Below, piece by piece: positions 45,212-56,108 of a DNA stretch of 64,000 nt. Source of the DNA: Rhynchosporium graminicola (taxonomy: Eukaryota > Ascomycota > Leotiomycetes > Helotiales > Ploettnerulaceae); NCBI GenBank assembly GCA_900074885.1, contig FJUW01000010.1, forward strand, positions 682,001 through 746,000, read 5' to 3'. The notes under the pieces are model-generated. The model saw only the letters and a list, made by a program, of their open reading frames with translations. It did not search any database and was not told where the DNA came from. How positions within the stretch are numbered: position 1 is the first letter of the stretch; each line of letters starts with the position of its first letter. The position numbers were made by a program, and so were the translations under genes.

Positions 45212-46918
45212 CTACGAAGACCTTTTGTCTGCGGAGGCCTCCATCTTCTTCACTTCTGCACCTTCCTTCTCAGCCGCGATAGCCTCATTGACTGAGCTCT
45301 TCTCGGCATCCGTGGTTGCGGCTTGTAGTCTGCGCTCCTCCTTCTCATCGATATCTTCATCGTCACGAGGAGTAGCTCGGCCAGAAGATTTGTTCTCGTT
45401 ATCTTGCTCGTTTTCCTCCTCAATAAGCTCTTGCTGCTCCTTGAGAACCTCAAGACGCTGCTTGTTGGTCGCTGCTCCTTCTGCGTTGTGAACCTCAAGC
45501 TCAATCTCGTGGAACAATTCTTCTGGAATGGATGACAAAACACCAGTCAAAGCGTCTATTTGGGTGTTGAACTCGGAGTCAGATTTGCCTTGAGCGTACA
45601 TGAATGCGTTGCTCAAAACCAACAGTGTCGATGGAACACCATGCTTAAGTCTGAGATCCAACCATGCCTGTAGATCGTCTCTTAGACGACCAGGAGATAC
45701 TCCATGTGTGCGGAGCCCACGGCTTAAGCAGGCGATTTGTAATTCTGGTACTGACAAGCTCTCAACACCTTCGTAGCTGATTGCACGATCATCTCTCTTG
45801 ATCTGTCTCATACGATGACGAATTTGATAACGGAGCATCGCATCGGTTCCGAATGTGTTGAGGTTCATGTATCTACACATACCCACAAGTTGAGGCCTAG
45901 ATAGATTGTCCAGCGTCAAATCATCCTTAAAGATCTTGCAGACATTGATGACCTCGGTGGCTGACGGAGTCTCTCCTGTGGCTCGGACCTTGCGAAAGAA
46001 TTGAGTGAACTCATCTCGATGAGCAGTTGCCGGGCTCAATGGTAATCCGGTCTCCTTCAAGGTATTCCGAAGGAAGCTACTCGTCTCGTTTCGGGTCGCC
46101 CTGAGACTCCCGGCCTTCTTGTCTTTCGAAGACTGGCCTTCATACGTGCTTGGTAGCATGTTGGGAAACAACTTCAGCGCAACTGGGAGTAAAAGTTCGG
46201 CAAACGGAACCAGAACAAACACAGAGAATGGGACCAGTCGAGCAATATCTTGGACAGTTCTCTGCAGTTGCCTATGTTCTCTTCGACTTAGTTCGTATCC
46301 AGCAGCCATCTTGACGGCCAGCCGTGAACTGATCTTGACCTCTGTTGCCAGCAACTTCGTTCCGTCCCAATAATGTTGTGCCTCCTTCTTGATCTTTTGA
46401 CCAAGAGTCAATTTCTTCTCTTCCTTCTTGGCACTCGCCTTCTCGACTGACTTATCCTTTATGCCCGCTAGCTCCGCCAGACTCTGATCCTCCGTAGCGT
46501 CAGTTTTCGATGCTGCAGTTGCTACATCGTTAGGAACTGGTGCCATAGTTTCCTTTGCCTCCTCTAACGCCTCCTTGGTGTTTGGCTTTGCAGCCTCGCT
46601 GTCTCTCAGCGGCTTCTTGGCTTGCTGAGCGTTAAATCCTGGTGGCGGTACGTTCGAACCGTTTCCGAGGGTGTGTGTATCGGTGGAAACGCCTCTAGTG
46701 AGAGGAATAAGGATGGCCATAGCAGGCATCATAGCTGGCATATTTCGAGCATTGCGACGGAGATAGGCAGTGTAAGCAGATGAAGGGCCGGTTCTTGGTA
46801 ATGCTCGAGCTACATTGTATTAGCACTACTCTATAGATGTACCTGCGGAGAGTAATTTACCTCCACCCATGAAAGAGCTTTGCGCAGCATTGCGGACCAG
46901 TTGCGAGGAGGCGCTCAT
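45212..46918 (-). CDS. mdm38: mitochondrial LETM1/Mdm38 protein
   Basis: Exons 46918-46861 and 46809-45212 on the minus strand give 551 residues. The 51-bp intron starts GTAAAT and has a GTGCTAATAC branch site. Exon 1 and the start of exon 2 form a mitochondrial presequence (Arg/Ser/Ala-rich, acid-free, MSASSQLVRNAAQ onward). A LETM1 core follows: LTLGQKIKKEAQHYWDGTKL at about 153-172, one membrane span at about 211-235 (LVPFSVFVLVPFAELLL then PVALKLFP) and the ribosome-binding-like LETM region with RPQLVGMCRYMNLNTFGTD. A C-terminal coiled coil with acidic repeats ends the protein. Mdm38/LETM1 sits in the inner membrane, supports K+/H+ exchange and volume control, and helps mitochondrial ribosomes with membrane insertion. 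Confidence 0.95.
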
Positions 46919-47834
46919 GGTTTGTAGCGAAGTGTCTTGTCAACAAGACTCTTCGGTGGCTATCTAAAATTCGCAACAAATATCGTGAAGTGATGTAGTC
47001 TTCAAAAGTGATGAAGTGTCGTGGGAATCATTGCAAGCTGATGAAGTGGTTTTCAGCGCGATACGTGCTTGCTTACCTAGACGGCGGACCGGAGCGAGAC
47101 ATGTGTTCCAATAAACATTCTCGAAGCATTCGGCGATCACGTGTTTTGCCTCATGCGGGCGTCAGCTGCAAAGAACCTCAAGGTAAAGAAGGCAGCGCGA
47201 TTTCAGCGAAACGATTCCACTCCCAATGTCTTACTTCTTCCAAGGTTGTATGAGGTCTCTCAACAGGTATTTCCGACACATTTATTTCCAGGGGCACCGT
47301 GACACCAGAGGATTGTCCCTTCCCATCTACAGTACCAGCTTTCACGACAGGACTAGATTACTCGATAAGCTGTTGAATCCGGGGGCTTGCCAAGAAGGAC
47401 CGGCGCTCAACCATTCGGATCCCGACGACATGGTAGGTCGAAGGTCGAGGGTAGGTCCGAAGGCGCGTGAGCTTTCCCCGCTCATCGCATCATTTTTAAA
47501 GTGATTACTGTCAACACTACCAATAAATCGTCGTCTTTCCAGCTGTTAGTCTTTGGGACCACTCTATTTTCTCAATTCTGTAACTATTCGGACCAGTAAT
47601 CGTATCCTCTCCCTCACAGTATTCACTTAATATGGATGTATCTTAGTCCTAGTCTTTCAGTGCTTCGCTGTACACAATCGTCTAGCTTGCCAGGCGCAAG
47701 AGAAAGATAAGTCAGTCGACCGCTGCACCGGACTCGACTTTCGGTCTCAAGGAACGAAGAAGGATAGTTAGTGGACTGTTCGCCACTGGTTACGCGAATC
47801 AACGAGACGTTTCTGGATTTTAGAGCATAGCAAT
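46919..47834. promoter_or_regulatory. shared divergent promoter region of mdm38 and adk2
   Basis: A 916-bp gap between two head-to-head mitochondrial genes. It contains a GATCACGTG box near 47138-47146 and several short open frames with no family match. No separate gene is supported. Confidence 0.4.
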
Positions 47835-48749
47835 ATGAGGTTATCCAAAGCAGCACGCATTATTTTGGTCGGCGCACCGGGGGTTGGAAAGGGAACCCAG
47901 GCCGAACGTATGCTCAACTTCTACAACCTGCAGTAGAACTTCACAACTAACTATTAATCAGGACTACTACAAAGATTCCCCCAGTTATCCGCAATCAGTT
48001 CAGGAGATCTCCTCCGCGACAATGTCAAGAATCAAACTCCACTCGGTACTTGCCTTACCACCCCTCAATCCCAATATCCAATACTAACCGAAACAAAAGG
48101 CATTAAAGCCGCCAGCGCAATGAGATCCGGCGCCCTAGTCCCCGACGCCATGATTCTTCGTCTAATCCTCCATGAGCTCAAGACTCGAGGCTGGCTCTTC
48201 CCCGCCGGTCAACCCTCCATGACGCTCAACTCGTCCTCTGCGTCCGCCGCACTCCAAGACTTCGACACCGATTCCTACGTCGAGCAGCCTTCTCTTGCAA
48301 ATTCGTATCCTCCGCCTCAAACCTCCGATGACCCCTCGGCGTCTTTTATACTCGACGGCTTCCCGAGGACTGCAGGACAAGCCACACAACTCGATGCTTT
48401 GATACCGATTAATCTGGTTGTATCTCTGAAGACGCCGTTCGATGTTATACTTGGAAGGATAGCGGGGAGATGGATACATGCCCCTTCAGGACGATCGTAT
48501 AATACAACCTTCCATGCGCCCAAAGTTCCAGGAAAAGATGATATTACAGGCGAACCTCTGACGAAAAGAGAGGATGACGATGAAGAGACTTGGAAAGCGA
48601 GACTAGAGAAGTTTAACGAGACCAGTGAGCCGCTGTTAGAGCATTATGCGAAGAAAGGCGTTTTGTGGGAGGTGCAAGGGAGTAGTAGTGATGAGATTAG
48701 TCCGAAGCTGTATGAGGAGTTTGAGAGGAGGTTTGCACTAGGTCCTTAG
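47835..48749 (+). CDS. adk2: mitochondrial GTP:AMP phosphotransferase (adenylate kinase Adk2/AK3)
   Basis: Exons 47835-47907, 47962-48045 and 48100-48749 give 268 residues; both introns are 54 bp (branch sites CTAACTATTAATC and TACTAACC). The P-loop GAPGVGKGT is at 13-21. SSGDLLRDNVKNQTPLG forms the NMP-binding part, FILDGFPRTAGQA the core, and GRWIHAPSGRSYN with LTKREDDDEETWKARLE the LID and following helix. The enzyme phosphorylates AMP with GTP (or ATP) in the mitochondrial matrix. It starts directly with the P-loop strand and has no long cleavable presequence, as in yeast Adk2. A Ser/Pro-rich insertion of about 40 residues (near 80-120) sits between the RLILHELKTRGW helix and FILDGFPRT, making the protein longer than the usual 220-230. 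The first ATG in frame is used. Confidence 0.93.
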
Positions 48750-51700
48750 AGCGTTCTACTCACTCTCTGTTCTATTTTTATCATGGGTAGGGTTTTTGGG
48801 GGCGTTGAATTATCGGATGGGAGATGGGAATTGAAGACAAGACAACATGCCAGGTTTTGTTTGTTTGATACCTGTAATGCAGCGGCAGATCGGAGGACTT
48901 CTTCGATAGGCTTTCTTGGAATAGCCAGCGAGCGCGAAACTATGAAATAACGATGAACTACTACATCATGCCTGGTCCATCCAGCCAGAGTATGCTCAGT
49001 TCCTTCCTATTCCTTGAGAGTCGCATACATCTCATCCATCTCTCTTCTTTCCCATTTCCGCTACAATTTCAGATTAGTCACTTCACTGGGGATATTCAAA
49101 TATCAGCAGAGAAAGTTATTCTTAGAATCCTCTAATTCTTTACCACAGTCTTATCATAGCAGCTCGATCTCTATGAACCCATTGGAAGCCTCTTTCTCTC
49201 TGCCCAGAGACGGGAGGATAATATACGACATGATCAGTAGCTTGAAGATGGCAAGCTTGAGCATTATGATTAGTATCATTTTTTCATAAGCGAATATTTG
49301 ATTTTGTCAATGGACAATCATCTTTGGTATTCATAAAGAGCAAACCCCACACCAGTCAATCAGGCGAAATCTGTAACACAGCACAGCACGGCAGGAGGGG
49401 CCAACGGTGGATATTCAGCTGGTGTAGTGTATCTAAGACTTGGTCTATATAAATAACCATGAGCCGAACTTTCTGAGACTGCAACTGCATCCAAAGGACA
49501 TGAATGGTCAAAGCAATAAGCGGTTTCTCTTCTAGCGGTGCGCAATATATGGGTGTTGGAGCAAGAGCTGAAGTCGGCTTGGTTGTTATCTAGCTCACCT
49601 TTAGAGAAGCTAATTATGCTGTCGAAAAATTGTGACAGATTTGAGGCTTTAGAGAGAGGAGGGAAAAACCGATCATCTTTGCTTTATTGTCAAATTAAAA
49701 GTCATTGTCACTCAACATTTTTCAACCTCTTCGCGCAGTGTGTCTTCTCTCGGATTTTCAAGTACCACCTCTGTCTGCACTTCGTAAATCAGGGATCGAT
49801 GTCGTTTTAATCTCTCTATATGTCATTGAAATTGAGGGTTGCGAAAGGTCGAGTTTGGAATAGTCATAGTCAGACATGTGCTCCCTTCACAAGTCGACAA
49901 CTCTGTCGGGCGATTTTGAGTTGAGAAGTGAAAATGGGACTTTTGGTGGAGAATTTTATGGGTCAGAAGATGCTTGTAGCTTGAAGTCTTCGACGGATCG
50001 ATTGTTATGTACGGGAGGAGTGGGATGGGTGAAAAAGGGTCAGAGGCTAAGATACTAGAATATCTGATTCAACTGTTCCTTTACTTTTTTGATAGTCATA
50101 GTAGGGTTTAAACGTCTTTGCAAAAACTATCTATCTTTTTCACGAGTCCCAAACGACGGCGTGATGATTTGAAAGTGACGTAGGATGTTTTGATCAAAGT
50201 CAAGCGGCTAGACTGGCTTGTCGTTTTCGCTGATTAATCTGAAATGTTTAAGAATCAGTAACAGCGAACAAGTTTGGCATTATCAACAAGAGTTGCCTAA
50301 AGTAGGAGGTTGAAAATGGTATATATAGGGAAAGAATCATCAAGATACAAGAAGCATCCGCGAAGTTTGTCAATGACGAAAAAAACAAGATATGCGTTCT
50401 GTGGAAAGTCAGAGCAGTCATTTGAAGAACAAAGCTGGGAAGTGATCGGAAATATCTTGGAGGATGTAATGGAAGAAGAACATGTACCGGGCAAAGGGTT
50501 ACGGATTGTGGTGGTTGATCTTGGCTCTCTCTTGAAAAAGGTGAGAAAGGAAGCTTTGGCTAGAAAGAAAACGATTGGGTGTTGTTGTCAAGTAGTCTAT
50601 TGTTGTCAAGATTAGTATCGGGATTGCTTTCATAGTTTCGGTTTCTCTTGTCTGTGGAAAAAATGCTCAGGTGTAGCGAGAAAGAAAAGTAAAATCTTGC
50701 TATATTTTGGGGGCCTCGGAGAAGGCAATATAAAATATCGCACCTGGATCGAGTCATATACTCGAGGACCTAACACCGCCAAATTGACTACCTTGTTCGA
50801 GTCATGATGTCGCGTTTTCTTGATGTTTACGACAGATTGGAATAACATTCAGCTCTATATACAGTGAACAAAACTACCAGATCTTCTCATGGATATTTGA
50901 AAAATTGTGACCAAAGGCAATCAATCTTATCTACTTCGAACCATGTATCTGCCAATCTTTGTACGTTTATGTGGGAATCTGCCTTTTGAGGTTAGAACGG
51001 GAAAGGATTCTCAGGGCCATGTTTAAAAAGTGAATAGCTGTGAATTCAAAGGTCTCCACAGATTCAGAGTACTAATTTTTGAAACTTGTATTTTCCGCTT
51101 AAGTCGGGATTTCTACTTAATCGGCAAGTCGACTTCATGCTTCTATGTAGAATTCATTCAACAAAGGACATATTGAAATCATCTATTTTATTGTATATGC
51201 TACTGCAGACAGAACGAATTTTGTTTTCAGCGTGTGAGATTGCTATACCATCTGGGAAAGAATACGCCTTTAAGCCGGCAAGAAAGCCTAGTAGTTTTCA
51301 AGCGGGGACGTCACTTGTTCTCTGTACAGCCATGATATCTTGATTAATACATAGCTTACAGTAATACACTTTAGAAGCCTCGTGGTTCATATACAGTAAT
51401 AAACAATAGTCCGTTGAGATTGCTGTCATTTCCTCGTACATTGTCATCTCTCCACTGATTGGGCCCTTTCCCACGTTCCTACCCTTTGATATCTAGCTTT
51501 CCCTTCCTCAAGGCACAAAAGCCCTCTTAACGTTGCATTTGTTTGAATCCTGACATTTAAATGCCACCAGCTCCGACCATATTCGAAGCCGTCAGTATAT
51601 TAGCTTTAGACGCATGCTTTGTTTTTCTTCCTTTGGTCCTCTTCGTTTTTCCGTCTCTCAACATTCGACATTGAAGTCGTATAGTAACATGTGGCTGGTC

Positions 51701-54303
51701 ATTTTTAGGAGAATGGTAATAGACACGATCTACTAAGAAATCAAAAATCAACAAAAAGCTTCCAGATGGAAGTCTGATAAGACCCATTCAACAAAAGGTC
51801 CCAGGTAGCTGGATCAATACCTATCATGGGGCTATAAATTGGTGTTGGATCACGTTCACAGATTCCTCCTTTTTCTAGTAAAGTCCGGCTACCACTCTCC
51901 AAAATACTAAAAATAGAGGAAGGTTGGTTTCGGAGGCACTCAGGCTAGATGTTCTTCGAAGAAGATTAGCCCGAGAGGTCTTTATGCTAGACGTTCTTCA
52001 AGCTTATCAGTTTGACAGTCAGAAGGCCTAGAGTAGTGAGGCAATTTTGGCCTGTGATTGTTCTAATCTTACTGTATAATTTCTGGCTCGGCGTGCAAAC
52101 AAGGAGTGAGGATTGTCAAGAGCGCTGAATAGTTATTTGGCTCGTACTTCTAAGAAGCTCTCGTTTTTGGGGTCGGGCTTTGAGCGGTAGTACTGCCAAT
52201 ATTGCCGTCAAAGTCACTAACGCTACCGATTATTTACTTGCTAGTTTCTGTTAAAGAAGCTACTATGGCGAAATTCTACCAGAGAAAGTAATTTGGGGCA
52301 AGACTAACTCATACGAATCGTTATTGTAGAAGTCATAAGCGTTTCCGAGAAGGATCTTTTGGCTACTCTATGTCTCTATTATCTCTTGGTATGGCAGCAA
52401 ATTTAAGAAAAACTAGTTTTACTCTACGGATTATTTACAACTAATCGTCTAGTCGTTTCAAATTAACATCAAAGCAATAGATCTTCTTACTGTTAACCTA
52501 TGAAGAACTAAGATTGCTCAGCAAGCTTGCAAAGATGCCGCATTCTTCATTCTGAAGTCGTGACAGAGGGAGCTTTTCAATACCAATTTATCTATCTACT
52601 CTTTCCTCCAACTAATGTATCAATTTATCTACTAATTCTTTCTGATAACTATGTCTGACTTCATTTGATCTCTTGCACGTAATATCTACCTTTTATATTC
52701 GCTAAGTAATTAACATTCAATCGAGTACGTAGCTTCTTTTTCCTATTACCTAGCTTCAAAAATTGAGTGAAATATTTCATACATTCCAGATTGTACGATA
52801 CTTAAACAGCTAGAAACCTCTCCTGCGCATGCGCCCGGGATCTAACATGCATTATCATGGTAGAAATTGGCGGGTGAAGGTTCGTAGTCTCTGTCCCGGT
52901 CAGAAATCACAGCAGGCTCTCGGGCATGGAATTGTCTTTATTCCGCTCGTGAAATGGGGCTGGATTTCTCTTTTTAAGTTGGCAGCGAATGTAGAGAAAT
53001 CGCGGTCTAGGCAGAAGCTATCGTCGATACGATATCCACCAATCCCTCGAACTAATTCTTGTATGAACTCCAAGCCTGTAGCTTATAATGCCTCCGTAAA
53101 ACCCAACTATTCACTCAAGGTTCCGAATTCAATTTCTCATCAGCATCCAGAAAAGCGACGTTATTCGAGCAGCACCAAAGTTTTCTTCTCCGGACCGTGT
53201 TCTTCTTCCCACACTTAGTGTGCCTCCTCTGCTTTCTTCGATTGCTCTGCTTCTTCTATTCTCTGCGTCTTGGGACTCAGAATTGGAAAGGCACTTTGCC
53301 AACTGGCTTGAGTAAAGGTTATAATCACGGTTTAGCCTGAGGTTAATGGATTATCTCCGTGGTGAAGGAAGTGAATATATGGGTTGGGTTATTGTGATTC
53401 GAAGCAGCTGACTCAAGACTTTCTATTTGATCGATGAATTGGCATTGAACAAACTTCCAAAGCCCTGTCCCTCCCTACAAGACCGCTTATTGGAACCTTG
53501 AAATCGTAAAAATAGGATCATATCTACTGATTTTCAAGATTATATTGATGAATTGTTGATTTTACCCAGTAAAGTATGCATAAAAAGGCATGTGTCAAAT
53601 AATCACACACGCGAATGAAATAATTCCATGTGTCCCGTCACTCGTGATTGGAAATCTGGAAGCATCACCAAGAGGCAATAGTTATTTGGCGAGCTTACAA
53701 GCTTTTCTGCTTCCCGTCTCTTCCTAGTTAAAGATTGTGGCTATGTTTATTTTCGGATCATTGTACTGCAATTGCAGCTTTTGCTGTCTCTTCCATTGGT
53801 ATTGCCATTTGTCTACTTTTCGATCTATCAAGCGAAGTGAGAGTTGTGGAACACTGACTCGGAAGAAGAGGAAGGCTCCACAAGAGCATTACAAGAGCCA
53901 AAATCTCATCATAAACCATGAGCATAATGAAACCCTTGATCTCTCAGAACGCAAGCATTATTCAGGAAGCGATGAGGTACTTTCTTTTACCTGTCCCATA
54001 ATCATATCATAGGAACGCATCTCTTGATGTTTCCCGTCAAGTAGAAACATGATCATCCGGCAACACGTCGTCCGAAACAAATCCGAAACAAAATCCCTTC
54101 CAGTGTCAGTATTTCCCGTGCACGAGATCGCCTGTGGATCTTCTGGGCATGTCAAGTGCCATCCAATGAGATCGGAAGCTTGTACTCGTCCGAAAGCCGG
54201 GAAATTGACTTGAAAGAGGGCTTAACGCTGCCGCAAGACAACCTTATCAAGATCGCATCAAATGTATATGTCTAGACGTTGAAGGAACAGTTTATCGTGG
54301 GTA

Positions 54304-54376
54304 CCACTAACCTCTATTAAATCTATTATCTACAAAGATCTTTTACCCAGTAAGGGACCAAGTAAGGGGTTAGTGG
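54304..54376. repeat. inverted repeat with 9-bp arms
   Basis: CCACTAACC and GGTTAGTGG match perfectly around a 55-base loop that carries two copies of AGTAAGGG. Outer sequences CGTGG and CCACG extend the symmetry with gaps. May be a remnant of a small inverted-repeat element. Confidence 0.45.
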
Positions 54377-55006
54377 AAATTCTACCACGGCCTCTTAGCC
54401 GAGGTACTTAATTACCTATACCTGTACGGAGGAGACGAGTCTTAGTTCTATACCTTAATCTATTTTATTGAATGCTATATAAGGCGAAGCTGCTTACTTG
54501 CTTCCGGATCAGTAAAAGTGCCTCCACTAGCACCAATTTTAATAATGAAGCCGGAAGCTTCGGGTTTGACAGGGCCATATGTCAAAAATAACGCGGATGT
54601 CTGACGAAACAATAAAGTCAGAACAAAAGTAAATAACTGAAGCGAAAAAATAAAATAATTTTGTTTACAATAAACTAAACAAAACTGATTGGTGAGTTTC
54701 ACCGCATCTTCACCGAGCAAAAGAGGACCATGGTCTCAATGTAGCCATTGAGAGGCGATCGTTCATTGAGAAGGCATGTGGTGGTGTGCTGACGACACGA
54801 GCGTACATGAGCGTTGGTAACGTAGTAATCAAGTGTCATATTTCCTCGCTCACCACCTTACCCGATATCCCTAGAATTTTTGGAGAATTTCGCGGAGGAT
54901 ACTTTACCTTCAAGTTGGCCTCTAGGAATCAAATGTCACGGAACGACAGTCATTGCCGTTATATTGTCGTCGTAAATCTTTAGCAGAAGAGGAATCGTAT
55001 CCGCAC

Positions 55007-55053
55007 AGCCACAGATAGCCACAGATAGCCACTGACAGCCACTGACAGCCACT
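55007..55053. repeat. 10-bp tandem repeat
   Basis: About four and a half copies of AGCCACAGAT/AGCCACTGAC. The first copies carry ACAGAT and the last ACTGAC, showing stepwise divergence. Confidence 0.85.
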
Positions 55054-55863
55054 CTAATTTATTCTTAGATTTCACCCCACTTCTTTGGCGCGCACCAACC
55101 ACTTCTTCTTGGTGCTCTCGGACAGCTTTCGCAAGCGTGCGGCTAAAGTTGGGCGATCATCCGGATATCAAACACCAGTCCCATCTTCCGCATTTCTCAC
55201 ACTTTCAAATGCTTCGAAAGCCTGTCAATGCGAAGCAGTGGCTCATCATCCAGACAAATGTGACTCCAGTGAGTTCGTGATGTGATTACTGTAACTGCAT
55301 TGGGAGCATGTATGTATGCAAGCGGACCCTCCACTGTATTTGACTTTCTGGTTGGTGTTCGTTTGTAGCGAAAACCTCGTTTACGGTGGGTGGGCTGTCA
55401 ATACGAGTGGCTGGGGACGCCGTCGTGAGTCCGCCTGCTTGGATACTCGTATCGCGGGCATTGATTACGCACGGCTTTGTCTTCAGATGACGGTGCAGTG
55501 GCTGTTTCTTATCTGAGGTAGGGAATATAATCTCGTTTCAGCCCTCTGGCATTCATCACTTCCAGTACAGCACGTTCCTAGGCTTTCAGTACTATATCAA
55601 TACTCATTATTGAAAAAAGAGCCACACAGCAGTCACTTCCCTTGCACACATCAAGAGAAGGAACAGTCTCATACCGGCAGATCATCTAGCAAAGCATCTA
55701 TCGTATCAAATCCGAGACTAATACGTACTCGACGTCGACCTGGCCGGAACACATATCTATACCAAGCCAAATCAGACGTCTGTCATCGTAATATTTTCGT
55801 TTGGGTCAATAAATACATTCGGACCTCTCACCATTCCTCAAAAGTCCTAACACAATACACACA

Positions 55864-56108
55864 ATGCTGTTCACGAAGCAAATCATCACTCTCGCTTACG
55901 CGCTTTTGAGCATGTCATCTGTGGTAGTTGCCACTCCAATGCCTTGCTCAGATGTAAGTTCCGATTATCTCCTTCAGAGCCTTTGCGATCAAAGTTACTA
56001 ATGACCAAAAAGGCAGTACGAGACCAAGTTCTCAGTGGGAAAGTCGACGCAAGCGCTTGCTGTAGTTACGGTGTCTGCAAAGGAGACGTCAATATCCAAG
56101 GGGCTTGA
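55864..56108 (+). CDS. tiny cysteine-rich secreted protein
   Basis: Exons 55864-55953 and 56013-56108 give 61 residues. The 59-bp intron has a GTAAGT donor, a TACTAATGAC branch site and an AAAAAG acceptor. A signal peptide (1-23, hydrophobic core ITLAYALLSMSSVVV, cut near VVA-TPM) leads to a mature peptide of under 40 residues with four cysteines spaced C-x16-CC-x4-C, in PCSDAV and then ACCSYGVCKGD. The exon phases and the cysteine pattern, made whole only by splicing, support it as real although very short. I have the impression that proteins with a CCSYGxCxGD ending recur in filamentous fungi, but cannot check. The role may be effector-like, antimicrobial or wall-associated. Confidence 0.68.

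Larger units (their letters stand above)
48750..55863. other. 7.1-kb gene-poor region
   Basis: No gene could be supported. A plus-strand frame at 50316-50615 (second ATG at 50373, charged helical sequence with IVVVDLGSLLKKVRKEAL) is the best small candidate and is preceded by a TATATATA run, but it has no family. The perfect palindrome TTCTTCGAAGAA lies at 51952-51963. An inverted repeat at 54304-54376 and a 10-bp tandem repeat at 55007-55053 are listed separately. Much of it is AT-rich. Confidence 0.45.
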
